Shown piece after piece: positions 26,638-35,655 of a stretch of DNA of 64,000 nt (its first letter is position 1; every line of letters starts with the position of its first letter). Source of the DNA: Lentzea sp. NBRC 102530 (GTDB taxonomy: Bacteria; Actinomycetota; Actinomycetes; Mycobacteriales; Pseudonocardiaceae); the NCBI RefSeq assembly GCF_030269365.1, contig NZ_BSTF01000012.1, positions 124,001-188,000 on the forward strand, given 5' to 3'. Under the pieces are notes generated by a model. That model had not been told where the DNA came from. It saw only the letters and a list, made by a program, of their open reading frames with translations, and searched no databases. The position numbers and the translations under genes were made by a program.

Positions 26638-26868
26638 GTGGAATTGGATGCCTTGTTCGGCGACGGCAAGAACAGTGATGTGGACACGATCGACCCGGAC
26701 GCCGAGGTCCAAGAGTTCGAGGACGAGGACGACTCGGTCGAGGAGACCGAGGAGCGCGTCGGGGGCATCGGCTGGAAGCTGCTGACCCTGTTCGTCTGCG
26801 GCGGGCTGGTCATCACGGCGCTGGCCGTGGCGTTCATGGTGTGGGTCATCGAAGGTCTGGTTCTCTGA
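26638..26868 (+). CDS. Small acidic single-pass membrane protein
   Basis: 76 residues from GTG 26638 (a TTG at 26632 is in frame). An acidic cytosolic region (about 1-45, Asp/Glu-rich) precedes a single hydrophobic helix (about 47-70) ending at the C-terminus, so a tail-anchored topology is likely. Function unknown. The GC palindrome at 26875-26898 follows the stop. Confidence 0.65.
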   Translation: MELDALFGDGKNSDVDTIDPDAEVQEFEDEDDSVEETEERVGGIGWKLLTLFVCGGLVITALAVAFMVWVIEGLVL

Positions 26869-26874
26869 GCCGGC

Positions 26875-26898
26875 GGGGTGCGTCCCCGGACGCACCCC
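26875..26898 (+). terminator. GC-rich hairpin before the toxin-antitoxin locus
   Basis: GGGGTGCGTCC and GGACGCACCCC form an 11-base perfect stem with a 2-base loop, 6 bases after a stop codon. It insulates the antitoxin promoter from upstream reading. Confidence 0.65.
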
Positions 26899-26922
26899 TC
26901 GCTACTGTTGTGTAGTTTTCTG

Positions 26923-26928
26923 TATAGT
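26923..26928 (+). promoter_or_regulatory. Candidate -10 box for a leaderless antitoxin message
   Basis: TATAGT lies 7 bases before the antitoxin ATG, so transcription would start at or next to the start codon. No ribosome site is present, consistent with a leaderless mRNA. The block also holds a partial direct repeat (TGTAGT at 26911-26916 and TATAGT) that could be an autorepression site. Confidence 0.4.
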
Positions 26929-26935
26929 TCGGCGC

Positions 26936-27256
26936 ATGACCGCTGTTCACGACGCTCGCGAGCTGACCGTGACCGAGGCGACCAAGCGTGGTGTCGCCGG
27001 TCTGGTCGCCGACGCCGAGAACGGCGATCCGGTGGTTGTCACGCGACACAGCCGTCCGGTGGCGGCAGTCGTCCCGGTGAGCCGGCTGGCGGAGATCGAC
27101 GAAGCAGCGGCGGATCTGCGTGATCTGGCGCTCGTGCTCGCACGGTCGGCTGCCGACACCGGTAGGCGCACCTCCTTCGACGACGTGCTGACAGCGTTCG
27201 GTCATACCCGCGAGTCGCTGGCCGCGGTGGAGGACGACGACTCGCTCGATGGCTGA
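26936..27256 (+). CDS. Phd/YefM-type antitoxin
   Basis: 106 residues. The N-terminal fold RELTVTEATKRGVAGLVADAENGDPVVVTRHSRPVAAVVPV is characteristic in pattern of Phd/YefM antitoxins: short strand, two helices, and the V-V-T-R-H turn. The C-terminal half, acidic and helical, is the expected toxin-wrapping part. It overlaps the toxin gene by 8 bases and probably autorepresses the pair. Confidence 0.83.
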   Translation: MTAVHDARELTVTEATKRGVAGLVADAENGDPVVVTRHSRPVAAVVPVSRLAEIDEAAADLRDLALVLARSAADTGRRTSFDDVLTAFGHTRESLAAVEDDDSLDG

Positions 27257-27788
27257 AGTTCTGTTCATCGACGCTGCCATTGATGACCTGCGTCGACTGG
27301 GGCCGGACGTCGTGCCCAAGGTCCTCAAGAAGATCCAGATCCTGTTCGACAGCCCGGAGGCCGGACACCCGCTCGGTGGTGAACTGACTGGCTTCCGCAA
27401 GTTGGTGGTCGGGCGCAACCACTGGCGAATCGTCTATCGGATCACCGATGACGGCGTGGTCGAGGTGTGCGAGATCTGGTGCGCGGGCGCGCGTTCGGAC
27501 GCGGAGGTCTACGCCGAGGCCTCGGCCAGGATCGCTTCGATGGCGGTCGCGGATTCCACGCTGGCCAAGCTGGCTGACGTGATCGGACGGTTGGGTCGCC
27601 TCGCCGGCGACGTGACCGTGGAGCAGGCTCCGCCACGCGAGCCGGTTCCGGACTGGTTGGCGGAGCGCCTCGTGCACACCGCAGGTGTGCCGCGAGAGCA
27701 GGTGGCCGCGCTCAGCCTGGAGCAGGCCGTCGACCTCTGGACCGCGTTCATGACCGCCCCTCCCCGTTCTGAACCGATAGGGGACTAG
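27249..27788 (+). CDS. RelE/ParE-superfamily toxin with long C-terminal extension
   Basis: 179 residues, about twice the usual RelE/ParE size. Residues 1-90 match the fold: AAIDDLRRLGPDVVPKVLKKI, PLGGELTGFRKLVVGRNHWRIVYRI and EVCEIWCAGARSDAEVY. Basic residues around R52-R61 could contact RNA. Residues about 95-179 add a helical segment (ADVIGRLGRLAGDVTVEQ) and a Trp-containing end with no match I recognise. Likely an mRNA interferase neutralised by the upstream antitoxin. Confidence 0.8.
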   Translation: MAEVLFIDAAIDDLRRLGPDVVPKVLKKIQILFDSPEAGHPLGGELTGFRKLVVGRNHWRIVYRITDDGVVEVCEIWCAGARSDAEVYAEASARIASMAVADSTLAKLADVIGRLGRLAGDVTVEQAPPREPVPDWLAERLVHTAGVPREQVAALSLEQAVDLWTAFMTAPPRSEPIGD

Positions 27789-27810
27789 GCGTTACCCGAA
27801 GTAACGCCTA
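27786..27810. promoter_or_regulatory. 25-bp perfect inverted repeat before the ChoD-like gene
   Basis: TAGGCGTTAC and GTAACGCCTA flank CCGAA. The repeat includes the toxin stop codon and ends 11 bases before the next ATG. No T-run follows, and the spacing suits an operator for the oxidase gene or an RNA hairpin at its translation start better than a terminator. Confidence 0.5.
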
Positions 27811-27821
27811 CTCTCCGGTTC

Positions 27822-29498
27822 ATGGGTGAACTCGTCGGTAACTTCGATGTCGTCATCGTCGGCTCCGGGTTCGGTGGCAGCGTGGCCGCGCTCCGCCTGA
27901 CCGAGAAGGGCTACCGCGTCGCCGTGCTGGAGGCGGGGCGCCGGTTCGCCGACGACGAGTTCGCCAAGACCAGCTGGGACCTCCGCAAGTACCTGTGGGC
28001 GCCCCAGCTCAGGTGCTTCGGCATCCAGCGCATCCACACCCTGCGCAACGTGATGGTGCTGGCGGGCGCGGGCGTGGGCGGGGGCAGCCTCGTCTACGCG
28101 AACACGCTGTACCGGCCGCTCAAGCCGTTCTACGAGGACCGGCAGTGGGCGCACATCACCGACTGGCAGGACGAGCTGGAGCCGTTCTACGACCAGGCGA
28201 GCCGGATGCTGGGGGTCGTCACGAACCCCACGACGACCCCGAGCGACGTCGTCATGCAGAAGGTCGCGAAGGACATGGGTGTCGAGGACAGCTACCACCC
28301 GACGCCCGTCGGCGTGTTCTTCGGCGAGCCGGGGAAGAAGGCGGCGGACCCGTACTTCGGGGGTGCCGGGCCGGAGCGGACGGGCTGCACCGAGTGCGGC
28401 AGCTGCATGTCGGGGTGCCGGGTGGGCGCCAAGAACACGCTGGTCAAGAACTACCTGTACCTGGCCGAGAAGCTCGGCGCGCAGGTCTTCCCGCTGACCA
28501 CGGTGACGCGACTGCAGGAGCGCGACGGCACCTGGACCATCGACACGAAGAGGACCGGTGGCAAGGCGACCAGGCAGTTCACCGCGGACCAGGTCGTCAT
28601 CGCCGCCGGCACGTGGGGCACGCAGCAGTTGTTGCACAAGGCCAGGGCCGGTACGTTGCCCAAGATCTCCGGCAAGCTCGGTGAGCTGACCCGCACCAAC
28701 TCCGAGTCGATCATCGGGGCCGCGCGGTACACGGTCGACCCGAAGACCGACTACACGCAGGGCGTCGCGATCACGAGTTCCATCCACCCCGACGAGATCA
28801 CGCACATCGAGCCGGTGCGGTACGGCAAGGGCAGCAACGCCATGGGCATGCTGCAGACCCTGGCGACGGACGGTGCGCTCAGCACGCCGCGATGGGTGCA
28901 GTTCGTCAAGCAGGCGGTCCGGCACCCGCTGCGCCTGCTGCGTCTGCTCAGCGTGCACCGGTGGAGCGAGCGGACCGTGATCCTGCTGGTCATGCAGAGC
29001 CTCGACAACTCCATCACCACGTTCCTCAAGCGCGGCAAGCTCACCAGCAAGCAGGGGCACGGCGAGCCGAACCCGGCGTTCATCCCGGCCGGGCACGAGG
29101 CGAACCTGCTGGCCGCCAAGCACATCGACGGCATGGCGGGTGGCACCTGGGGCGAGCTGTTCAACATCCCGCTGACCGCGCACTTCATCGGCGGCTGCGC
29201 GATCGCGTCGGACGAGGAGCACGGCGTCATCGACCCGTACCACCGGGTCTTCAACTACCCCGGACTGTCCGTTGTGGATGGTTCGGCGATCAGTGCCAAC
29301 CTCGGCGTGAACCCGAGCCTCACCATCACCGCGCAGGCCGAACGGGCGTTCTCGCTGTGGCCGAACAAGGGCGAGCAGGACCAGCGGCCCGCCCAGGGCC
29401 AGGCGTACAAGAGGATCAACCCGACGAAGCCGAAGAACCCGGCGGTGCCCGATCAAGCTCCAGCCGCATTGCGGTTGCCGATCGTGAAGGCCTCCTGA
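27822..29498 (+). CDS. choD: GMC-family oxidoreductase, ChoD (cholesterol oxidase)-like
   Basis: 558-residue flavoprotein. The FAD-binding GSGFGGSVAALRL is at the N-terminus; the FAD-contacting AGAGVGGGSLVYANTLY follows near residue 85. An unusual Cys cluster C189-x2-C192-x2-C195-x3-C199 lies mid-protein, as in the ChoD-like branch, and could hold a metal or iron-sulfur centre. The C-terminal motif is GGCAIASDEEHGVIDPYHRVF with GSAISANLGVNPSLTI. M. tuberculosis choD lies beside guaB3, which agrees. Substrate (sterol or other alcohol) is not shown by the sequence. Confidence 0.85.
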   Translation: MGELVGNFDVVIVGSGFGGSVAALRLTEKGYRVAVLEAGRRFADDEFAKTSWDLRKYLWAPQLRCFGIQRIHTLRNVMVLAGAGVGGGSLVYANTLYRPLKPFYEDRQWAHITDWQDELEPFYDQASRMLGVVTNPTTTPSDVVMQKVAKDMGVEDSYHPTPVGVFFGEPGKKAADPYFGGAGPERTGCTECGSCMSGCRVGAKNTLVKNYLYLAEKLGAQVFPLTTVTRLQERDGTWTIDTKRTGGKATRQFTADQVVIAAGTWGTQQLLHKARAGTLPKISGKLGELTRTNSESIIGAARYTVDPKTDYTQGVAITSSIHPDEITHIEPVRYGKGSNAMGMLQTLATDGALSTPRWVQFVKQAVRHPLRLLRLLSVHRWSERTVILLVMQSLDNSITTFLKRGKLTSKQGHGEPNPAFIPAGHEANLLAAKHIDGMAGGTWGELFNIPLTAHFIGGCAIASDEEHGVIDPYHRVFNYPGLSVVDGSAISANLGVNPSLTITAQAERAFSLWPNKGEQDQRPAQGQAYKRINPTKPKNPAVPDQAPAALRLPIVKAS

Positions 29499-29510
29499 CA
29501 AGTTGGAGGC

Positions 29511-30470
29511 ATGGCCAAAAAGCCTTTCGCCTCCAGCGCGGACCTCGCTCCCAAGGACGAGGTCTTCGTCGAACTCGCCGACGGCGTCTACACCCTGACC
29601 GCCGAAGGTGATCCCAACGTCGCGGCCATCGAGGCCGAGGACTTCCTGATCTGCTTCGAGGCACGCGCGACACCCGCGGCGGCCAGAAGGTGGCTCGCTC
29701 AGCTGCGCAAACACACCAAGAAGCCGGTGCGGTACCTCGTGCTGAGCCACTACCACGCCGTGCGCACGCTCGGGGCCAGCGCGTTCGAGGCGCAGGAGAT
29801 CGTCGCGCACGAGATGACGCGCGTGCTGATCGCCGAACGCGGGCAGCAGGACTGGGAGAGCGAGTTCGGCCGGATGCCGCGGCTCTTCGAACAGCCGGAG
29901 GAGATCCCCGGCCTGACCTGGCCGACGCTCACGTTCTCCGACCGCATGACGATCCCGCTCGGCGACGAACGCGGTGACCTCGTGCTCCAGTTCCTCGGCC
30001 GCGGCCACACGGCGGGCGACATCGTGGCGTGGCTGCCGCAGCAACGCATCCTGTTCGCGGGCGACCTGGTCGAGTCGCAGGCCGCGCTCTACACCGGGGA
30101 CGCGTTCCACGACGAGTGGGCGACGTCCACTTTGGACGAGATCGAGGACCTGGGGGCCGAGGTCCTGGTCGGCGGGCGCGGCAAGGTCGCCCGCGACCGC
30201 ATGGAGGTCGAGGCCGCCATCGCGCAGAGCAGGCACTTCCTCAACGAACTGCGCCGCACGGTCGGGGGCGTGCACGCCGAGGGCGGCTCGCTCAAGGAGG
30301 CCTTCCGGCAGGCCCACGAGGCCCTCGTCGGCCGCTACGGGCGCTGGCCGATCTTCGAGCACTGCCTGCCGTTCGACGTGAAGCGCTACTGGGACGAGTG
30401 CGACGGCAGGGACTGGCCGGAGATCTGGACCGCCGAACGCGACCGCGCCGTCTGGGACGCCCTGCAATGA
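29511..30470 (+). CDS. Metallo-beta-lactamase-fold hydrolase with altered metal site
   Basis: 319 residues. The usual H-x-H-x-D-H is replaced by H80-Y-H82-A-V-R, so the metal-2 ligands Asp and His are missing. H166 in GRGHTAGD and D185 in FAGDLVE are kept. A one-metal or non-hydrolytic site is therefore likely. The C-terminal helical part is ordinary for the family. The ATG lies 13 bases after the ChoD-like stop and the next gene overlaps by 4 bases, so the three form an operon. It may act on a product of the neighbouring oxygenase; that is inference. Confidence 0.8.
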   Translation: MAKKPFASSADLAPKDEVFVELADGVYTLTAEGDPNVAAIEAEDFLICFEARATPAAARRWLAQLRKHTKKPVRYLVLSHYHAVRTLGASAFEAQEIVAHEMTRVLIAERGQQDWESEFGRMPRLFEQPEEIPGLTWPTLTFSDRMTIPLGDERGDLVLQFLGRGHTAGDIVAWLPQQRILFAGDLVESQAALYTGDAFHDEWATSTLDEIEDLGAEVLVGGRGKVARDRMEVEAAIAQSRHFLNELRRTVGGVHAEGGSLKEAFRQAHEALVGRYGRWPIFEHCLPFDVKRYWDECDGRDWPEIWTAERDRAVWDALQ

Positions 30471-31723
30471 CGGTCCTGGTCGTCGGCGCCGGACCGGTCG
30501 GCCTCACCGCCGCGTTGTTCCTCGCTCGGGCGGGGGTGCCCAGCATCGTGCTGGAAGCCGCTGACCAGCGCGATCGGGCCGGCAGCCGGTCGATCTGCGT
30601 GCAGCGCGACGTCCTGGAGGTGCTCGAGCGGATCGGCGTCGGCCAGGCCGTCGCCGACGCCGGGATCACCTGGTACACCGGCCGCACCTACCACCGCGAC
30701 CGCGAGGTGGTGACGCTGACGTTCCCGGAGGCGCCGGGCTTCCCGCCGTTCGTGAACACCCCGCAGACCGTCGTGGAACGGCTGCTGGAGGAGCGGGTCC
30801 GCGCCGAACCGTTGATCGAACTCCGCTACGGCCACCCGCTCGAAACCCTGACCCAGGACGAGACCGGAGTGTCCACGCCGGACGGAATCCGCGCCACGCA
30901 CTGCATCGCGGCCGACGGCGTGCACTCGCGGGTGCGTCAACTCCTGGACATCGGGTTCGAGGGCTTCTCGTTCGACGACCGGTTCATCATCGCCGACGTC
31001 CGCGTCGACCTGGACTTCGCTTCCCCCGAACGCCGCTTCTACTTCGACCCGCCCTGGAACCCCGGCCGCCAGGTGCTCCTGCACCCGCAACCCGGCGGCG
31101 TGTGGCGGATCGACTGGCAGGTGCCCGAGGACGTCCAGCTCACCGACGCCCACGTCCGCGCGATCGTCGGCGACCGGCCGTACGAGGTCGTCTGGCAGTC
31201 CACCTACCGCTTCCAGCAGCGCCGGGCGTCGAGGTTCCGCGACGGCAGGGTGCTGCTGGCGGGAGACGCCGCGCACGTGATGAGCCCGTTCGGCGCGCGC
31301 GGCCTGAACTCGGGCATCTGCGACGCCGACAACGCAGCCTGGAAGATCGCCGCCGATCGCAGGGGAGAGGCCGGTCCGGGGCTGCTGGCGTCCTACGACG
31401 CCGAACGCGGGGCCGCCGCCGACGAGAACCTCCGCATCACCGGCGACACCATGCGTTTCCTCGTCCCGGGCACGCCGGAAGAGCGTGCGCACCGGGAGGA
31501 GGCTCTGGAGTCCGGCGAGGGCATCGACTCCGGCAAGCTCTTCACGCCGTTCGCCTACGCCGACTCGCCGCTCACCACGAACGGCGGTGAACTGGTGGCC
31601 GGATCACGCGCCGCCGGACCGGGTTTCACGGTCGCGGACGGGCGCCTGATCCGGCCCGACGGTCACGTCGCCGGACCCGCCGGCGACGACCGCGTGCTCA
31701 GGAAAGCCCTGGGCTACAGCTGA
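30467..31723 (+). CDS. FAD-dependent aromatic-ring monooxygenase-like protein
   Basis: 418 residues, group A flavoprotein monooxygenase. The N-terminal Rossmann motif is GAGPVGLTAALFLARAG; a DG motif is at ADGVHSRVRQLL and the second FAD motif is GDAAHVMSPFGARGLNSG. It is shorter than PheA/MhpA-type enzymes and seems to lack most of the thioredoxin-like C-terminal domain. ATG 30467 overlaps the stop of the preceding gene. Its end overlaps the convergent fusion gene by 10 bases. Substrate likely a phenol or related aromatic; not established. Confidence 0.85.
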   Translation: MTVLVVGAGPVGLTAALFLARAGVPSIVLEAADQRDRAGSRSICVQRDVLEVLERIGVGQAVADAGITWYTGRTYHRDREVVTLTFPEAPGFPPFVNTPQTVVERLLEERVRAEPLIELRYGHPLETLTQDETGVSTPDGIRATHCIAADGVHSRVRQLLDIGFEGFSFDDRFIIADVRVDLDFASPERRFYFDPPWNPGRQVLLHPQPGGVWRIDWQVPEDVQLTDAHVRAIVGDRPYEVVWQSTYRFQQRRASRFRDGRVLLAGDAAHVMSPFGARGLNSGICDADNAAWKIAADRRGEAGPGLLASYDAERGAAADENLRITGDTMRFLVPGTPEERAHREEALESGEGIDSGKLFTPFAYADSPLTTNGGELVAGSRAAGPGFTVADGRLIRPDGHVAGPAGDDRVLRKALGYS

Positions 31724-33159
31724 ACGTCCGTCAGGACCGTCACCCGTTCCTCGGTGAAGTCCTCCATCGCCGACCGCACGCCCTCACGTCCGGTGCCCGA
31801 CCCCTTCACCCCGCCGTACGGCATCTGGTCGGCCCGGTACGACGGCACGTCGCCGATGATCACGCCACCGACCTCGAGCTCGGCCGCCGCCTCGAACGCC
31901 ACCTGCACGTCCCGCGTGAACACCCCGGCCTGCAACCCGTACTTGGAGTCGTTGACCTGCGCGAACGCGTCCTGCACGCCGTCCGCGACGGACACCACGA
32001 GCACCGGTCCGAAGATCTCCTCGGTCCACACCTTGGCGGTCCTCGGCACGTCCGCGAGCACGGTCGGTTCGACGGTCGCCCCGGTCCGCTTGCCGCCGAC
32101 CAGGACGCGGGCACCGACGTCGGTCGCCATGTGCACCCACTCCTCGACGCGGCGCGCGTTGTCCTCGTCGATCAACGGCCCGACCTCGACCTCGGGGTCG
32201 TGCGGGTCGCCGGTCTTGAGCGCCGACACGGCCTCCACGAGCTTCGGCACGAACTCGTCCGCGACGGACCGGTCGACGATCACCCGCTGCACGGCGATGC
32301 ACGACTGCCCGGCCTGGTAGTTGCCGAACGTCGCGATCCGCCGCGCCGCGTGCTCCAGGTCCGTCCAATCAGGACAGATGACCGCCGCCGCGTTCGACCC
32401 CAGCTCCATCACGACGTGCTTGCGCGGCGCGGCCTCCATCAGCGACCAGCCGACCTTCGTCGACCCGGTGAACGAGATGACCGGCAGCCGTTCGTCGGTG
32501 ACCAGCACCTCCATGTCCTTGCCGCGCACGGGAAGGATCGAGAACGCGCCCTCCGGCAGACCGGTCTCGGCCAGGACCTCGCCCAGCAGCAACGCGGACA
32601 GCGGCGTCGCCGAAGCGGGCTTCACGATCACCGGCGCACCCACCGCGAGCGCCGGCGCGACCTTGTGCGCCACCAGGTTCAGCGGGAAGTTGAACGGCGC
32701 CACCGCCAGCACCGGCCCGCGCGGCACGTGCCGGACGATCGCCATCCGCCCCTCGCCACCGGCGTCGGTGTCGAGCCGCTGCACCCCACCGCTGAACCGC
32801 CGCGCCTCCTCGGCGGCGAACCGGAACGTGTTGACCGCCCGCCGCACCTCGATCTCGGCCCACTTGAGGGGCTTGCCGTTCTCGGCGGTGATCGTCTCGG
32901 CGATCTCCTCCTCGCGTTCGGCGAGTGTCCGCGAGACCTGGAGCAACGCCTCGGCCCGCACGTGCGCCGGCGTGCGCCGGAACTCCTTCGCCACGGACGC
33001 CGCCGCGGCGATCGCACGTTCCACCTGATCTCTGCCCGGCACGGCGACCGAGGCGACCTCGGTGCCGTCGAACGGGTGGAGAACCTCTAACGCCTGCTCG
33101 CCCTGCTCGGGGCGGCCGGCGACCCAGCACGGCCTGGGTTGCGGCGTGAACGCGTCCAT
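31714..33159 (-). other. Aldehyde dehydrogenase unit within the fused frame
   Basis: If translated alone from ATG 33159 this is a full-length 481-residue aldehyde dehydrogenase, beginning MDAFTPQPRPC. A slightly longer form from GTG 33168 has the better ribosome site. The domain oxidises aldehydes to acids; the ELGSN variant of the ELGGK motif resembles lactaldehyde/succinate-semialdehyde-type branches. It is given separately because the fused product is unproven. Confidence 0.6.
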
Positions 33160-33837
33160 ATGGCTCACGTTAGGCCCTTTCACCTCTATGCACCTGACAA
33201 GTGCCAAGTAGTAGTCATCGTGCTTTTCAGCGCGCTGAAGTGTGAACGCCGGGTGCTCCCGAATCGTCCGGATCATGTCGTCGAGCCTGATCAGCACGTG
33301 TTCGGGGTCGTACTCGACGCCGTAGGTCTCGCAGAACAGCCGCGTGCGGCGAGGACGGTCGTCCGGGAGAGCCAGCACGAACTGGATCAGCGCCCAGCTC
33401 ACGTCCCACCAGCGCGGCCCCGGATGCGCCGAGTCCCAGTCGAAGACTCCCACGGGCAGTCCCCGGTCGAACACGATGTTGTACGGCGCGAAATCACCGT
33501 GCAGCAGCACCTCGACGGGCTCACGCGGTGGGTGCTGCCAGCCGTCGCGCACCGAGACGAAGTGGCTCGTCTCGTCGTGCAGCCGTCGCAGCAGCAGCGC
33601 CGACGCGACCAGCGCGGCGTCATCCGGAGGGGGCACGTGGCCAACCTCACCCGGCAGATAGCTCAGCAGTTCGTGCTCAGCGTCCAGCCCGAGCGGAACC
33701 GGCGCGATCCCCAGCGGTGCCAAGTGCCGCAACAACTCGTGCACCCGCGGTGCCCACGGCCCGGCCGGCCTGCGCACCGCCTCACCCACCCTGATCACCT
33801 GGTTCAGCCCGCCACCGGTCAGCAGTTCCTCGTTCAC
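31714..33837 (-). CDS. Phosphotransferase-aldehyde dehydrogenase fused open frame
   Basis: One uninterrupted frame of about 707 residues from GTG 33837. Residues 1-220 form an aminoglycoside phosphotransferase-like (APH) domain with LLHGDFAPYNIVFD (catalytic HGD-x4-N) and VFDWDSAHPGPRWWD. The remainder is a complete ~480-residue NAD(P)-dependent aldehyde dehydrogenase, with Glu in VMELGSNAA and the nucleophile Cys in AGQSCIAVQ. No stop separates them. Internal starts exist at GTG 33168 (AAAGGG six bases upstream) and ATG 33157-33159, so separate or dual translation is possible. Only 19 bases separate the GTG from the divergent guaA start. Confidence 0.65.
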   Translation of the reverse strand: MNEELLTGGGLNQVIRVGEAVRRPAGPWAPRVHELLRHLAPLGIAPVPLGLDAEHELLSYLPGEVGHVPPPDDAALVASALLLRRLHDETSHFVSVRDGWQHPPREPVEVLLHGDFAPYNIVFDRGLPVGVFDWDSAHPGPRWWDVSWALIQFVLALPDDRPRRTRLFCETYGVEYDPEHVLIRLDDMIRTIREHPAFTLQRAEKHDDYYLALVRCIEVKGPNVSHMDAFTPQPRPCWVAGRPEQGEQALEVLHPFDGTEVASVAVPGRDQVERAIAAAASVAKEFRRTPAHVRAEALLQVSRTLAEREEEIAETITAENGKPLKWAEIEVRRAVNTFRFAAEEARRFSGGVQRLDTDAGGEGRMAIVRHVPRGPVLAVAPFNFPLNLVAHKVAPALAVGAPVIVKPASATPLSALLLGEVLAETGLPEGAFSILPVRGKDMEVLVTDERLPVISFTGSTKVGWSLMEAAPRKHVVMELGSNAAAVICPDWTDLEHAARRIATFGNYQAGQSCIAVQRVIVDRSVADEFVPKLVEAVSALKTGDPHDPEVEVGPLIDEDNARRVEEWVHMATDVGARVLVGGKRTGATVEPTVLADVPRTAKVWTEEIFGPVLVVSVADGVQDAFAQVNDSKYGLQAGVFTRDVQVAFEAAAELEVGGVIIGDVPSYRADQMPYGGVKGSGTGREGVRSAMEDFTEERVTVLTDVQL

Positions 33838-33856
33838 GCATGAGATCCTTGGCGGC

Positions 33857-35416
<1,560 letters not shown>

Positions 35417-35428
35417 AGACGTAAGAGG

Positions 35429-35457
35429 AAGGGCCCCGGTCGGTGACCGGGGCCCTT
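35429..35457. terminator. Terminator after guaA
   Basis: AAGGGCCCCGGTC (35429-35441) pairs perfectly with GACCGGGGCCCTT (35445-35457) around a 3-base loop, then TTC. A-rich and T-rich flanks allow action on guaA (+) and on the convergent small membrane gene (-). Confidence 0.93.
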
Positions 35458-35460
35458 TTC

Positions 35461-35655
35461 TCATTCGTGGGTCTTTCGCCTGAGCGAGTTCGTCAGCAGC
35501 ACCAGCCCGACCACGATGGCCGTCCCTCCCAGCGCCCACCGGAAGTCGAACCAGAAGGACCCGCCGGTCAGCACGTAGGCCGCCATCAGCCCGCCGCCGA
35601 TCCCGAAGACCAGCGTCAGCGGGTCGATCCGCCGCCGCATTCCCTGCTCAGTCAC
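35461..35655 (-). CDS. Small two-helix membrane protein
   Basis: 64 residues with two hydrophobic helices (about 13-30 and 38-56), a charged N-terminus MTEQGMRRR and a basic end RRKTHE. The start overlaps the preceding PspC gene by 8 bases, so it is translated with it. Unknown function; a small accessory of the PspC/toastrack protein is a reasonable guess. Confidence 0.78.
   Translation of the reverse strand: MTEQGMRRRIDPLTLVFGIGGGLMAAYVLTGGSFWFDFRWALGGTAIVVGLVLLTNSLRRKTHE

Noticed and set aside
27792..30467. An 891-residue minus-strand frame over the ChoD-like and MBL genes
   Set aside because: Antisense shadow; the plus-strand frames have clear flavin and metal motifs.
27822..31723. A secondary-metabolite gene cluster around the oxidase and monooxygenase
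   Set aside because: No core biosynthetic enzyme is present and the left side is conserved housekeeping order.
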